The notes under the pieces were generated by a model that worked only from the letters and a program-made list of their open reading frames with translations, was not told the origin of the DNA and did no database searches. From the NCBI RefSeq assembly GCF_004153455.1, contig NZ_SDQE01000005.1, positions 155,693-219,692 on the forward strand: a stretch of DNA of 64,000 nucleotides. The letters are read 5' to 3'. Within the stretch, counting starts at the first letter, position 1; the number at the start of each line of letters is the position of its first letter. Both the position numbers and the translations under genes were made by a program. This document shows, one piece after another, positions 18,761 through 28,381 of the stretch. The stretch comes from Allopusillimonas ginsengisoli. Lineage in GTDB: Bacteria > Pseudomonadota > Gammaproteobacteria > Burkholderiales > Burkholderiaceae_B.

Positions 18761-19453
18761 ATGTTGTTCGGCATAGAGTGGAACACCGCCTCCAACTGGC
18801 TTTTTGCCACGTCAATTTTTCCCATTCTTCTCAAAGGCCTGGTGATCACCATACAGGCCACGGTGGTTGGCTTCTTTGTGGCCGCCATCCTCGGACTGAT
18901 ATTGGCCGCACTCAAGTCAGCGCGCCTGCGTATCATTTCGTGGCCCGCCCGACTCATTACTGAATTCCTGCGCGACACGCCCTTGCTGGTTCAGTTGTTC
19001 TTTCTATACTACGTACTGCCCGAATACGGCATCGTGCTGCCCGCGTTTCTCACTGGCGCGCTGGCGCTGGGCGTGCAGTACAGCGCCTACCTGTCAGAGG
19101 TCTATCGCGCCGGCATCGAATCGGTGGCGCACGGGCAAACCGAGGCCGCTCGCGCACTGGACCTTTCCCCCCTGCGGCAGTTTGGCATCATTATTGTGCC
19201 GCAGGCTATTCCGCGCATTATCCCAGCCATGGGTAATTACCTGGTGTCCATCATGAAAGACGTACCCGTGCTGTCGGTCGTCTCTGTGCTGGAAATGCTC
19301 AATGTCGCCAAAATCATTGGTGATCGAACCTTCAATTACCTGATCCCGCTTTCCATGGTGGGCGGACTCTATCTGATAATGACGCTCGTGGCCTCCGGCG
19401 CCGTGCGCTACCTGGACCGCCGCCTGCCCAAGCAAGGAATACCGCTGAAATGA
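18761..19453 (+). CDS. ehuD: ectoine ABC transporter permease EhuD
   Basis: Second HisMQ-type permease of the importer, 230 residues, starting at ATG 18761 one base after ehuC behind GGGGAGGG. Helical segment [16 protein letters not shown] and the EAA loop [20 protein letters not shown] are visible. The end overlaps the start of ehuA by four bases (ATGA), so translation of permease and ATPase is coupled. The EhuD assignment rests on gene order and on the ectoine-specific receptor. Confidence 0.9.
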   Translation: MLFGIEWNTASNWLFATSIFPILLKGLVITIQATVVGFFVAAILGLILAALKSARLRIISWPARLITEFLRDTPLLVQLFFLYYVLPEYGIVLPAFLTGALALGVQYSAYLSEVYRAGIESVAHGQTEAARALDLSPLRQFGIIIVPQAIPRIIPAMGNYLVSIMKDVPVLSVVSVLEMLNVAKIIGDRTFNYLIPLSMVGGLYLIMTLVASGAVRYLDRRLPKQGIPLK

Positions 19454-20226
19454 ACGAATCCATCATTACCTTCGAAAAAGTCGTGAAGCGCTTTGGCGAA
19501 ATCACGGTGCTGGATGAGCTCGATTTTCAGGTGCGCAAAGGCGAAAAAGTCACCATTATCGGACCTTCCGGGTCGGGCAAATCCACGGTGCTTCGCATTT
19601 TGATGACACTGGAAAACATTAACGAGGGTGTCATTTACGTAGCCGGCAAGCCTCTCTGGCACGAAGAGCGCAATGGGGACCTTGTGCCAGCCAGCGAAGA
19701 GCACCTGCGCGCCATGCGCAAGGAGATGGGCATGGTGTTCCAGCAGTTCAATCTGTTCCCTCACATGACTGTGCGTCGCAATATTACCGAAGCGCCTGTG
19801 CACGTATTGGGGCTGTCCAAGGAAAAGGCGGCCGAGCGCGCTGAAGAGTATCTTGAGCTGGTCGGCCTGTCGGACCAGGCCGACAAATTCCCCAGCCAAC
19901 TCTCCGGCGGCCAGCAGCAGCGGGTTGCCATTGCCCGCGCTCTCGCCATGCGGCCCAACATCATGCTGTTCGACGAACCGACATCCGCACTGGATCCAGA
20001 ACTGGTTGGCGAAGTACTGAATGTTATCCAGCGCCTTGCAGGTGAACACGACCTGACCATGCTGCTGGTCACTCACGAAATGCAATTCGCCAAACAGATA
20101 TCGGATCGCGTCTGCTTTTTCGACAAGGGCAAGATCGTGGAAGAAGGACCACCGGAACAAGTGATGGTTCATCCCCGCGAAGAGCGCACGCGCGAATTCC
20201 TGAAAGCGTTCATCAGCCCCGAATAA
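19450..20226 (+). CDS. ehuA: ectoine ABC transporter ATP-binding protein EhuA
   Basis: ATPase that powers the importer, 258 residues. Walker [10 protein letters not shown] at residues 38-46, Q-loop in [12 protein letters not shown], signature [15 protein letters not shown] and Walker [15 protein letters not shown] are intact, with the switch histidine in LLVTHEM. The gene is last in the operon (order B-C-D-A, whereas the Sinorhizobium operon is A-B-C-D) and is followed by a terminator. Confidence 0.92.
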   Translation: MNESIITFEKVVKRFGEITVLDELDFQVRKGEKVTIIGPSGSGKSTVLRILMTLENINEGVIYVAGKPLWHEERNGDLVPASEEHLRAMRKEMGMVFQQFNLFPHMTVRRNITEAPVHVLGLSKEKAAERAEEYLELVGLSDQADKFPSQLSGGQQQRVAIARALAMRPNIMLFDEPTSALDPELVGEVLNVIQRLAGEHDLTMLLVTHEMQFAKQISDRVCFFDKGKIVEEGPPEQVMVHPREERTREFLKAFISPE

Positions 20227-20244
20227 ACAGGTCAGAAAAAACAA

Positions 20245-20266
20245 GCGGCCCCACGCATGGGGCCGC
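20245..20266. terminator. shared terminator between ehuA and ectD
   Basis: Perfect 8-bp stem GCGGCCCC / GGGGCCGC around a 6-base loop, between the convergent ehu and ect operons. An A-run lies on its left (20236-20240), giving a T-run for the minus-strand ect transcript; the plus side has only CCCTTTC. It most clearly ends the ect operon. Confidence 0.75.
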
Positions 20267-20328
20267 CCTTTCGGAACCGCCAGGCTCTGCGCTGCTCAAG
20301 ATCTGAAGCAGCGCACGTTCCAGTGGTC

Positions 20329-21258
20329 TTAATCCGCCGCCGCCGTCGCCGCAACCTCCAGCGGCACCAGCGGGTCGAAACGCTCGCGGGTGGCAATGTG
20401 TTCCGGCCGTGGCTTTAGGCCATATTTCGGTGGCTCCAGCGTGTTCTCCATGCTGTTGTAAACCATGAAAACATTGGCGCGCGGCCATGGCGAAATATTG
20501 CTGTTGGAACCGTGCATGGTGTTGCAGTCGAAAAACACGACTGATCCAGCCTTGGCTGTCATCGTCTGAATACCGCCCTGCTCGACCAGCAACTGCAGGC
20601 TGAGCGGATCAGGCACACCATACTCCTGCTTCTTCAGCGATTTCTTGTAATGGTTGTCTGGCGTCTGGCCCTGGCACGAAATGAACTGCTGCTGCGAGCC
20701 AGGAACCAACATCAAAGGCCCGTTGCAGTCGTTGTTATCCGTCAGCAGCACGGAGCAACTCAACGCCCGCATGCCTGGCATGCCATCTTCGACGTGCCAC
20801 GTTTCAAAGTCCGAATGCCAGTAGAACTCCTTGCCCTTGAAACCGGGCTTCATGTTGGCACGCGATTGATGCATATACACCTCGGAACCGAGTATCTGCC
20901 GCGCCACATGAATGAGACGGGGATCGCAGGCCAGCTGGCCTATCAGGTCGCTCAACGCATGCACACGAAAGATGGAACGCACAGCATTACTGCCAGGTTC
21001 GGTAATGGCCTCGTCCAGGCTGGTAATCGCCTTGTCGGAGCTCATGCGCTTGATTTCATCCAGCAGCCCCTGGACTTCGCTGTCGGTAAATACGTCTTCC
21101 AGCAACAGAAAACCGTCGCGCTCGTAGGCGGCAAGTTGTTCGGCATCAAGCGCATCGGCATAGGTGCCGCCTGCATAAACGACTGGATCCTGTCGTGCAA
21201 TGATGGCTGCCGTCCTGTCCGTACGCGACGCGTACAAATCCTTTACGGTAGATGTCAT
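20329..21258 (-). CDS. ectD: ectoine 5-hydroxylase EctD
   Basis: Fe(II)/2-oxoglutarate dioxygenase converting ectoine to 5-hydroxyectoine. The EctD signature FYWHSDFETWHVEDGMPGMR is complete and contributes iron ligands H148 and D150; the third ligand is H249 in CNTMHGSNSN. 309 residues is the normal length. It is the last gene of ectRABCD, 17 bases after ectC. Confidence 0.97.
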   Translation of the reverse strand: MTSTVKDLYASRTDRTAAIIARQDPVVYAGGTYADALDAEQLAAYERDGFLLLEDVFTDSEVQGLLDEIKRMSSDKAITSLDEAITEPGSNAVRSIFRVHALSDLIGQLACDPRLIHVARQILGSEVYMHQSRANMKPGFKGKEFYWHSDFETWHVEDGMPGMRALSCSVLLTDNNDCNGPLMLVPGSQQQFISCQGQTPDNHYKKSLKKQEYGVPDPLSLQLLVEQGGIQTMTAKAGSVVFFDCNTMHGSNSNISPWPRANVFMVYNSMENTLEPPKYGLKPRPEHIATRERFDPLVPLEVAATAAAD

Positions 21259-21275
21259 AGCTACTCCTTACTGAT

Positions 21276-21671
21276 TCAGGCCGCGGTCGACTCTAGCGGG
21301 TAAACACCTTCTGCATCGTGCACCTCAAAGCCGGTCAGCGGCGGATTGAACACGCAAATCACGCGCAGCGGCTCCTTGCCGCCACGCAGCCAGTGTTCGT
21401 CATTCTGGTCCAGTGCGTAGACAACGCCTGGGCCCAACGCGTATTTCTTGCCATCGGCAATCGTTTCGATCTCGCCATCACCCTCCACGCACCAGACCGC
21501 CTCAAGGTGATTCTGGTAATGGATATGGGTTTCCGTACCGGGAAAAATGACGGTTTCATGAAATGAAAAGCCCATGCCGTCTTTTTTGAGCAAAACCCGA
21601 CGGCTCAGCCAGTTTTCCGTCTTCACTTCCTGATCGGTGCCAATGACATCCTTGACGTTCCTTACGATCAT
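21276..21671 (-). CDS. ectC: L-ectoine synthase EctC
   Basis: Cyclises N-gamma-acetyl-diaminobutyrate to ectoine. A 131-residue cupin-fold protein starting [20 protein letters not shown], with the metal-binding region around [20 protein letters not shown] and the C-terminal [19 protein letters not shown] typical of EctC. Its start overlaps the ectB stop by four bases (ATGA). Confidence 0.97.
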   Translation of the reverse strand: MIVRNVKDVIGTDQEVKTENWLSRRVLLKKDGMGFSFHETVIFPGTETHIHYQNHLEAVWCVEGDGEIETIADGKKYALGPGVVYALDQNDEHWLRGGKEPLRVICVFNPPLTGFEVHDAEGVYPLESTAA

Positions 21672-22978
21672 CGTGCTTGTCCTCCAAACTTCAATACACG
21701 GGCCCTGACGCCCTTCTCTGCCAAAACTTCTGCAACGCTGCGCTCAATGACCCCAAGCCCGCGCTCCAGCAACTCATCTTCAATGGTCAACGCCGGCAGA
21801 AGCTTGAGCACTTCATCGTTGGCGCCAGACGTTTCGATCACCACACCGTGCTCGAAGCACCGACGTGCAAACTGATTGGCCAGATCGTCATCGGCAGGCG
21901 TCACCAGGCCCTGTATCAGACCGCGCCCGCGCACGCTGAGCCCCGCCATGGGGTAGCTGTGCACCAGGTTCTCCAGCCAGTCACGCACAATGCGTTCCTT
22001 GCGGGCAGTTTCTCCCGCAAAGCTGTCGTCAGCCCAATAGCTGTTAAGCGCTTGCGACGCCGTGACGAATGCCAGATTGTTGCCACGAAACGTGCCGCTG
22101 TGCTCGCCAGGTTTCCAGATATCCAGTTCGGGCTTCATCAGCACGAGCGACATGGGCAGTCCGAAGCCGGAGAGAGACTTGGACAACGTAATAATGTCAG
22201 GCTCGATGCCAGCGCATTCGAAACTAAAGAAATTGCCTGTCCGACCGCAACCGACCTGGATGTCATCCACAATCAGCAGCATGTCGTGCTTGCGACAAAG
22301 TTTTTGGAGCTCCTTCAGCCAACGTTGGGTTGCGACATTCACGCCGCCCTCGCCCTGCACGGTTTCCACAATCACTGCAGCAGGGTGATCCAGCCCGCTG
22401 CTGGGATCGTCGAGCATCCGCTCCAGATAAGCCATGGTATTGATGTCTGGCCCGAGGTAGCCATCGAATGGCATAAACGTTGTGTTGGCCAGCGCCACGC
22501 CTGCAGCGTTGCGGAATTTCGCATTGGCCGTCACCGCCAGCGATCCGCCGCTGACCCCGTGGAAACCATGTGTGAAAGAGATGATATTCTGGCGGCCCTT
22601 GACCTGGCGCGCAATCTTGAGCGCAGCCTCGACCGCATTGGTACCGGTAGGCCCGGTAAACTGCAAGGTGTAGTTCCAGTCGCGCGGCTTGAACAGCACG
22701 CGGTCAACGGTTTCCAAAAAGAACTTCTTGGCGCTGGTTGCCATATCCAGGCCGTGGACCACGCCATCAGTGCTGAGATAGTCAATCAGGCTATCTTTGA
22801 GGATGGGGTTGTTGTGGCCGTAGTTGAGCGTACCTGCGCCACTAAAAAAATCGATGTATTCCTTGCTCGCCTCATCAACCAGGATCGAGCCTCTGGCCTT
22901 CTTGAACACCACCGGGAACGACCGGACGTAGCCCCTAACTTCCGACTCCATCCGGTCAAATATTTTCAAGTCCATCAT
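21668..22978 (-). CDS. ectB: diaminobutyrate-2-oxoglutarate transaminase EctB
   Basis: PLP enzyme making L-2,4-diaminobutyrate from aspartate semialdehyde. The 436-residue class III aminotransferase carries the Schiff-base lysine K267 in [12 protein letters not shown] and the cofactor aspartate D239 in [13 protein letters not shown]. Start ATG at 22978 or 22975, with a GGAGAGA ribosome site. It lies 104 bases after ectA, the only real gap in the operon. No specialised aspartokinase gene (ask_ect) accompanies the set. Confidence 0.97.
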   Translation of the reverse strand: MMDLKIFDRMESEVRGYVRSFPVVFKKARGSILVDEASKEYIDFFSGAGTLNYGHNNPILKDSLIDYLSTDGVVHGLDMATSAKKFFLETVDRVLFKPRDWNYTLQFTGPTGTNAVEAALKIARQVKGRQNIISFTHGFHGVSGGSLAVTANAKFRNAAGVALANTTFMPFDGYLGPDINTMAYLERMLDDPSSGLDHPAAVIVETVQGEGGVNVATQRWLKELQKLCRKHDMLLIVDDIQVGCGRTGNFFSFECAGIEPDIITLSKSLSGFGLPMSLVLMKPELDIWKPGEHSGTFRGNNLAFVTASQALNSYWADDSFAGETARKERIVRDWLENLVHSYPMAGLSVRGRGLIQGLVTPADDDLANQFARRCFEHGVVIETSGANDEVLKLLPALTIEDELLERGLGVIERSVAEVLAEKGVRARVLKFGGQAR

Positions 22979-23082
22979 CTTTTCTCTCCTTGTTTTGGTG
23001 AACGCTATTGAGACGGCTATACGGCCCTTCCGGCGCCGCGAGCGTTCAAGTTTCAGACTACCGGCCAGTTCCAGCCCTGTGT

Positions 23083-23640
23083 TTACAGGGATTGGAATGG
23101 GCCGATACGAAGCAAGGGTTCATCTTCATGCCCATGCCGACCAAATAAAGCGCGGTCGAACAGGGGCGTTTCGAGAACCGGGGCATTGAGGGTGCGGGCC
23201 AGACTGTTGAACATGCCTCGCGAGGCAAGATTGTCCGGACCGACGGTGGTTTCGATGTAGCGTACGTGTTCCAGGCTGGGACGCTGCAGCAATTGCGACA
23301 GCATACGTTTACCCAGCCCTTTCCCACGGGCGTTGGCATGTACGGCGACTTGCCAGATAAACAGCGTGTCGTGTTTTTCCGGAACGAGATAGCCAGAAAT
23401 AAATCCTTCAAGCTGATCGCCTTCGCCGGCCAAAATACTGGTGTCGGCGAAGTGCTCGCTCAAAAGCAGATAGGTGTATACGGAATTGAGGTCGAGTGGA
23501 GGACACTCGGAGATCAACTGATGGATGCCTGCGCCGTCTGTTCTACGCGGCTGGCGCATCCACGCGCCGGTAGTCTTGCGGTTATCCGCGAGTGTGGGTG
23601 AGTTCTGGGTGAGGGACGTTTCTGCTGTGCAATCCGTCAC
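23083..23640 (-). CDS. ectA: diaminobutyrate acetyltransferase EctA
   Basis: GNAT-fold enzyme that acetylates diaminobutyrate with acetyl-CoA. The acetyl-CoA motif is VHANARGKGLGKRML and the EctA-type opening is PRRTDGAGIHQLI. 185 residues from a GTG start at 23640 that overlaps the ectR stop (GTGA). An ATG 27 codons further in is an alternative, but it has no ribosome site. Confidence 0.95.
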   Translation of the reverse strand: MTDCTAETSLTQNSPTLADNRKTTGAWMRQPRRTDGAGIHQLISECPPLDLNSVYTYLLLSEHFADTSILAGEGDQLEGFISGYLVPEKHDTLFIWQVAVHANARGKGLGKRMLSQLLQRPSLEHVRYIETTVGPDNLASRGMFNSLARTLNAPVLETPLFDRALFGRHGHEDEPLLRIGPFQSL

Positions 23641-24179
23641 ACCACCAATCCCGATTCAGGAAGCGCTCCCTTTGTGACGGGCACATCCAGGAGCGGCGAA
23701 GCCTGTTCGCCTGGCGCTTCGGCCGGCACAACGCCATCGGACTCCATCAAGTCAACGATGCGTTCAAGCGACATGGTAATCGTGGCCTGCTCCGACTCGG
23801 GCAAGGCATTCAGGGCATCCGACAGCTTTTTCTGCAATGGCGACGGCGTATCGGTGGCAAGCTGGCGCCCTTCGTCCGTCGCGGTAACAAACACAATGCG
23901 ACGGTCTTCCCGGCCCCGCTCTCGCCTGATCAAGCCTTTGTCTTCGAGCCGATCGAGTATGCCGACCACCGTGCTGGCGCTCACGTGTATTTCACGGCTG
24001 ATTGCCGTCGCGGTGAGCGGACCATGGTCGATAACCGCGCGCAAGCACACCAGCTGCGGTGCCGTGATATTGCTGCAGGCAGCCAACTGCCGCGAATGCA
24101 GCGCGACAGACCGCGTTATGCGGCGCAGGGCGCGAAGAATTCGCAGGTCGTACTGTTGCGGAGTCAATTGCGTGGTCAT
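23637..24179 (-). CDS. ectR: MarR-family regulator EctR of the ectoine operon
   Basis: A 180-residue winged-helix regulator at the head of ectABCD and translationally overlapped with ectA. The helix-turn-helix is near residues 55-80 (TATAISREIHVSASTVVGIL), followed by the wing DRLEDKGLIRRERGREDRR, the standard MarR DNA-binding unit. Related EctR proteins repress ect genes at low osmolarity. Being first in the operon implies autoregulation. Possible operator half-sites lie just upstream of its start. Confidence 0.9.
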   Translation of the reverse strand: MTTQLTPQQYDLRILRALRRITRSVALHSRQLAACSNITAPQLVCLRAVIDHGPLTATAISREIHVSASTVVGILDRLEDKGLIRRERGREDRRIVFVTATDEGRQLATDTPSPLQKKLSDALNALPESEQATITMSLERIVDLMESDGVVPAEAPGEQASPLLDVPVTKGALPESGLVV

Positions 24180-24190
24180 AGGTAAATAAA

Positions 24191-24219
24191 ATTGTATAAA
24201 AACAATTCAATCAAATTGA
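24191..24219 (-). promoter_or_regulatory. candidate EctR operator / ect promoter region
   Basis: Two adjacent inverted repeats, ATTGT-6-ACAAT (24191-24206) and TCAAT-CAA-ATTGA (24207-24219), lie 12-40 bases before the ectR ATG in a very AT-rich stretch. They fit short imperfect dyads bound by MarR proteins. I could not place -35 and -10 boxes with confidence. Confidence 0.4.
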
Positions 24220-24282
24220 TTTCTACTGAAATCATAAGCTCGCGAACAAATTATGTCAAGCCAACAATACGGTTTCAGGTAT

Positions 24283-24312
24283 AAAGAAAGCGGCGCCGTA
24301 ACAAGGCGCCGC
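24283..24312 (-). terminator. terminator downstream of tldD
   Basis: Minus-strand GCGGCGCC and GGCGCCGC form an 8-bp stem with a 7-base loop (24312-24290), followed by TTTCTTT. It ends the nit-tldD transcript before the ectR promoter region. Confidence 0.8.
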
Positions 24313-24435
24313 AACGAATAACCGGATAAACGAACTGCGCTGGCACGACGCCTGGCCGTGCCTCACCCAGCGCTCACCAGTCAGCACCTGAGATTTGATC
24401 CATAGCCAAATCCTGCAGTGCGCGAACGGCGGATG

Positions 24436-25893
24436 TCAGGCCGTGCCGCCCACGGTCAGACCGTCCATCCGCACCGTGGGCATGCCGACGCCGACCGGCA
24501 CGCTTTGCCCTTCTTTTCCGCACGTGCCGACACCAGAATCCAGTTGCAAATCATTGCCTATCATGCTGACTGTATTCATGGCGTCGGGGCCATTGCCTAT
24601 CAATGTCGCCCCCTTGACGGGATACGTAATTGTTCCGTTTTCGATCATATAGGCCTCAGAGGCCGAAAACACAAACTTGCCGCTGGTGATATCTACTTGG
24701 CCACCCCCGAAATTGGCGGCATACAACCCCTTCTTGACGGACCTGATGATTTCTTCGGAAGGCATGTCGCCCGCCAACATATAGGTGTTGGTCATTCGGG
24801 GCATGGGCAGATGCGCGTAGGATTCGCGTCGACCATTACCTGTCACTGGCATTTTCATTAGCCGCGCATTCAGCGAATCCTGCATATACCCCTTGAGGAT
24901 GCCATCTTCAATCAACACATTGCGCTGCGTGGGCGTGCCCTCGTCGTCGATATTGAGCGATCCGCGGCGGTCGGCAATTGTGCCATCGTCCACCACTGTC
25001 ACGCCTCGGGAAGCGACACGTTCGCCGATACGGCCGGAAAATACACTGGATCCCTTGCGATTGAAGTCTCCCTCAAGCCCATGCCCTACCGCCTCATGCA
25101 GCAGAATGCCAGGCCATCCCGCCCCCAGCACTACCGTCATTTCCCCAGCGGGCGCAGGACGGGACTCTAGATTGGTCAGTGCCTCGTGCACCGCTCTCTG
25201 TACATACGAACGCAGAATATCGTCCGTGAAATATGCTAGGCCACTGCGCCCCCCGCCACCTGCGGAACCCACTTCGCGGCGGCCATTGCGCTCGGCAATA
25301 ACCGTCAAGGACAGCCGAACCAGCGGGCGAATATCTGCGGCAAGACGCCCGTCACTGCCGGCTACCATAATCACATCGTATTCGGCCCCAAGCCCCGCCA
25401 TCACCTGAATAATATGCGGATCCGCAGAACGGGCCATCGCCTCGATGCGGCCCAACAACGCAACCTTGTCGGGCGCAGAAAGCGTCGCAACAGGATCCAG
25501 GGCCGGATACAAACTCTCACGAGCCCGCGGCTCTTTGCTGTTTACCTTCTGGCGGCCGGCGCCACGCCTGGCGATAGTGCGCACCACTTCAGCCGAAGAC
25601 ATGAGCGCCTCAGGCGACAGGCTATCGGAATAGGCAAAAGCCGTTTTCTCGCCGCTGAGCGCGCGCACCCCGACGCCCTGCTCAATCGAGAAGCTGCCCG
25701 TTTTGACAATACCCTCTTCCAGACTCCAGCTTTCGCTGCGCGTGTACTGAAAATAGAGGTCGGCATAATCAACTTTGTGCGTGAAAATTGCGCCGATGGC
25801 GCGAGCCATGTGGGCTTCGGTCAGCCCCCAGGGATCGAGCAGCAGCGTTTTTGCCGTGGCAAGTGATTGGATCGAAGGATCAACAGGTTTCAT
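24436..25893 (-). CDS. tldD: metalloprotease TldD
   Basis: Large subunit of the TldD/TldE zinc protease, which processes modified peptides and degrades CcdA-like antitoxins. The 485-residue protein has the TldD zinc motif [15 protein letters not shown] (H266, E267, H271) and the conserved [18 protein letters not shown]-terminal segment. The gene for its partner TldE/PmbA is not in the window. It follows the amidase gene by 78 bases. Confidence 0.95.
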   Translation of the reverse strand: MKPVDPSIQSLATAKTLLLDPWGLTEAHMARAIGAIFTHKVDYADLYFQYTRSESWSLEEGIVKTGSFSIEQGVGVRALSGEKTAFAYSDSLSPEALMSSAEVVRTIARRGAGRQKVNSKEPRARESLYPALDPVATLSAPDKVALLGRIEAMARSADPHIIQVMAGLGAEYDVIMVAGSDGRLAADIRPLVRLSLTVIAERNGRREVGSAGGGGRSGLAYFTDDILRSYVQRAVHEALTNLESRPAPAGEMTVVLGAGWPGILLHEAVGHGLEGDFNRKGSSVFSGRIGERVASRGVTVVDDGTIADRRGSLNIDDEGTPTQRNVLIEDGILKGYMQDSLNARLMKMPVTGNGRRESYAHLPMPRMTNTYMLAGDMPSEEIIRSVKKGLYAANFGGGQVDITSGKFVFSASEAYMIENGTITYPVKGATLIGNGPDAMNTVSMIGNDLQLDSGVGTCGKEGQSVPVGVGMPTVRMDGLTVGGTA

Positions 25894-25971
25894 AAATTAT
25901 GTGATATACAGTAAAAAAACAGCCCGTCCGGAACAGACAACGTGGTTTGTTCCAGGCTGACTAATAATGAA

Positions 25972-26790
25972 TTACATGGTCCGATGCGCCAACGCTGGCA
26001 GGGACGCACGAACCGAAGCAATACGGTCAGGATTAATATCGCCGATGGCAAACCCAGGGCCTTCGGGCTTTACATCAATGATTTCCCCCCAAGGGTCTAT
26101 CAGCATTGAATGCCCCCAGGTACGGCGTCCATTTTCGTGCTTGCCTCCCTGGGCGCTGGCCAGCACATAGCACTGGTTTTCGATTGCACGCGCCCGCAGC
26201 AAGGTTTCCCAGTGAGCCGAGCCGGTGGTATATGTAAATGCGGCTGGCAGGATAATCAGGCTAACATCTCCCAGCGCACGAAAGTACTCCGGAAAACGCA
26301 AATCGTAGCAAACGGAAATGCCAACCTTTCCACAAGGCGCGTCGAATAACTGGGGATTATTCTCTCCGGGCCTGATCGAAATGGATTCATCGTACGATTC
26401 GTCTCCCTTTCTGAAGCCGAAAAGGTGGATTTTGTCGTAGCGAGCCACCTGCGCACCCGACGGGTCGTAAACCAGGCAAGCGTTATAGATTCGATCGGCA
26501 TCGGGGCTCTCCAATGGCAGCGTCCCGCCCACCAGCCAGACGCCATGACGACGCGCCTGCCCAGACAGAAAATCCTGAATGCGACCTTCGCCGGGCCGTT
26601 CCTTCAGCGCCAGCTTGTCAATATCGTGATGGCCCATGAAACAGAAATACTCGGGCAAGGCAAGCAAACCTGCCCCAGCCTGCGCGGCTTGCGCAATAAG
26701 CGCTTCTGCTTGCGTCAGATTATCCTCCAGACTGGTGGAAGATACTGTCTGTATCGCGGCCACTCGGAAACCATTATGTGTTTGCGCCAT
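25972..26790 (-). CDS. nitrilase-family amidohydrolase (deaminated glutathione amidase-like, Nit1)
   Basis: A 272-residue carbon-nitrogen hydrolase with the catalytic triad Glu47 (LALPEYFCF), Lys120 (ARYDKIHLFGF) and Cys161 (ISVCYDLRFPEYF). The start at ATG 26790 (MAQTHNGFRVAAIQTVSS) fits the family; the frame runs back to 26832. Proteins of this Nit1 branch hydrolyse deaminated glutathione as metabolite repair. The tldD neighbourhood is common for this gene in betaproteobacteria. Confidence 0.88.
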   Translation of the reverse strand: MAQTHNGFRVAAIQTVSSTSLEDNLTQAEALIAQAAQAGAGLLALPEYFCFMGHHDIDKLALKERPGEGRIQDFLSGQARRHGVWLVGGTLPLESPDADRIYNACLVYDPSGAQVARYDKIHLFGFRKGDESYDESISIRPGENNPQLFDAPCGKVGISVCYDLRFPEYFRALGDVSLIILPAAFTYTTGSAHWETLLRARAIENQCYVLASAQGGKHENGRRTWGHSMLIDPWGEIIDVKPEGPGFAIGDINPDRIASVRASLPALAHRTM

Positions 26791-27092
26791 GAGTAAACGA
26801 TTAATAAATATTGCACACTGGCAGGCATTCAAGATATCTCACGCCCGAACCTGCCACCATATGGATAAATAAACTGTCATAACAAACAGCCTAATAAAAC
26901 ACCGCTGCGTCATTCAATCCGTAGAATTGCAGCCATATATCCCGCTAGTTTCAATCTATATTCATCGCATATGCTTTGTGTCGCAATTTAATCCATATTC
27001 AATATAAAAAATACGATAGAATCCATTGCTGCCGTAACCTATTCGGCTACCATCACTTTATAAGCTTGAAATCATCAATACAGGGATATCTA
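26791..27092. other. AT-rich divergent promoter region
   Basis: About 300 bases between the amidase gene (minus) and the H-NS-like gene (plus). Strongly AT-rich from 26890 on, with several TATA-like hexamers (for example TATAAA at 27003), as expected for a gene that may bind its own promoter. No RNA gene or repeat seen. Confidence 0.5.
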
Positions 27093-27443
27093 ATGCCTCG
27101 CGAAACAAGCTCTGCGCTTCAGAAAATTGAAAAAGAAATCCAACGGCTTCAAAAACAGGCCAAAACCCTCCAGGCAAAGCGCCGGGGCCCCGTCCTGACC
27201 AGCATACTGCGATCGATGCGTGAATACGATATCACGCCAGAGGATATTGCAGCGGCCTTCAACAAAAAAACGGTGACCAAGACGCCACGGAAGCAGGCTA
27301 CGCCCGCAAAGCGTGTGGTTCCAGCCAAATACCGCAACCCGGAAACCGGCGACACCTGGACAGGCCGCGGCAAGCCTCCACGCTGGGTCACGACAGCTGA
27401 AGCCGAAGGCAAAAGCCGGGCAGACTTCCTGATCCAGCAGTAA
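27093..27443 (+). CDS. H-NS family nucleoid protein
   Basis: A 116-residue H-NS relative. The N-terminal part is a coiled-coil oligomerisation helix (LQKIEKEIQRLQKQAKTLQA), a basic linker rich in Lys and Pro follows (KKTVTKTPRKQATPAKR), and the C-terminal DNA-binding motif is YRNPETGDTWTGRGKPPRWV. The frame opens at 26976, but ATG 27093 (MPRETSSALQKIEKE) is the family start. Such proteins silence AT-rich, often horizontally acquired DNA. Confidence 0.92.
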   Translation: MPRETSSALQKIEKEIQRLQKQAKTLQAKRRGPVLTSILRSMREYDITPEDIAAAFNKKTVTKTPRKQATPAKRVVPAKYRNPETGDTWTGRGKPPRWVTTAEAEGKSRADFLIQQ

Positions 27444-27529
27444 AGCTGTTTGCCGGGCGCCTGCCAGGCAACAGCGTCGCTGAAGATGGCCTGGAGCCGC
27501 CCCAAGCACCTTATCAGTTTTCGCGATAT

Positions 27530-27549
27530 ATCCCGGCTTCGGCCGGGAT
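27530..27549. terminator. bidirectional terminator after the H-NS-like gene
   Basis: ATCCCGGC and GCCGGGAT pair over 8 bp around TTCG, between the H-NS-like gene and the convergent lipoprotein gene, whose stop codon touches the hairpin. On the plus strand the tail is TATCTTT. Confidence 0.75.
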
Positions 27550-28217
27550 TATCTTTGGCGGGGGTATTCCACCTCTCTTACCTGCCCGTTGTTTCCGGGA
27601 AAACTATCAAATACCGCCTGGGCCAGATAAGGCATCGCCTGGAGCAGGTTCTCTTGGCTGCTGAGGTTGACTGCGGTTGATCGATACACTTCGGCATTGT
27701 TGTTTTTGCTGTCATTGATGACGACCGTCAGGGTATTCTTGTAAACCATGACCGGTACATTCTCTATCGGCGGAGAATAAAACACCGAGCCGCCCCAGTA
27801 TCGATACCCGCCATTGAAGAAACCGAACGACGGCCCGAAACCCCAGCCATCATTCAGATAAGGATCCGGATAGCGCTGCACCCATGTCTGGGTAGCCGGA
27901 TTCGAATATTGGATGTGGATATCGAAGCGGGCATCCGATTTTCCGTTGCCATTGGGCGATGAATGGCCCTCGACCAGGCCCACTGGCCCAAGCGAAGCGC
28001 GAACCATATCCGCTACGGCATCGAACTCCAGATTATTGCGCTGACCGGGTTCCGCCACGATGCGATAGCTTGCACCCTGCGCGTCCGGAGGCCATTGCTG
28101 AAAGCTGGTAACACGCGCCGAAAGGGTTGATGCGCAACCCGATACCAATACAACACTCAACGCTATCATCCAGCACTTGAGCAGCGCACGTTGACGCGAC
28201 CATAGACTGTGCCACAT
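27549..28217 (-). CDS. DUF4136-type lipoprotein
   Basis: A 222-residue outer- or inner-membrane-anchored lipoprotein. The start is ATG 28217, placed by a textbook AAGGGGGT site; the frame reaches 28376. The lipobox is VLVSGC with the acylated Cys near residue 31. The mature part includes a Gly/Tyr/Trp-rich stretch (NDGWGFGPSFGFFNGGYRYW) and ends with a small beta domain with TLTVVINDSKNNNAEVYRST. The pattern fits DUF4136 proteins, whose function is unknown. Confidence 0.8.
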   Translation of the reverse strand: MWHSLWSRQRALLKCWMIALSVVLVSGCASTLSARVTSFQQWPPDAQGASYRIVAEPGQRNNLEFDAVADMVRASLGPVGLVEGHSSPNGNGKSDARFDIHIQYSNPATQTWVQRYPDPYLNDGWGFGPSFGFFNGGYRYWGGSVFYSPPIENVPVMVYKNTLTVVINDSKNNNAEVYRSTAVNLSSQENLLQAMPYLAQAVFDSFPGNNGQVREVEYPRQR

Positions 28218-28381
28218 ATTACCCCCTTGCGCATGTACGCGTTCATGACGTCGCACAGCGACGATATACATCCCGTTATCAGACCAGCAAAGCCGGTTAA
28301 AGGTTGCATCTTTATTATAAAAACCGCAACACGCCGCAAACACTACAATAAGAACACTTGGAACCTGATGAAACACTTGTC

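Noticed and set aside
21677..23011. 444-codon plus-strand frame
   Set aside because: Antisense shadow of ectB; the ectB active-site residues are all present on the other strand.
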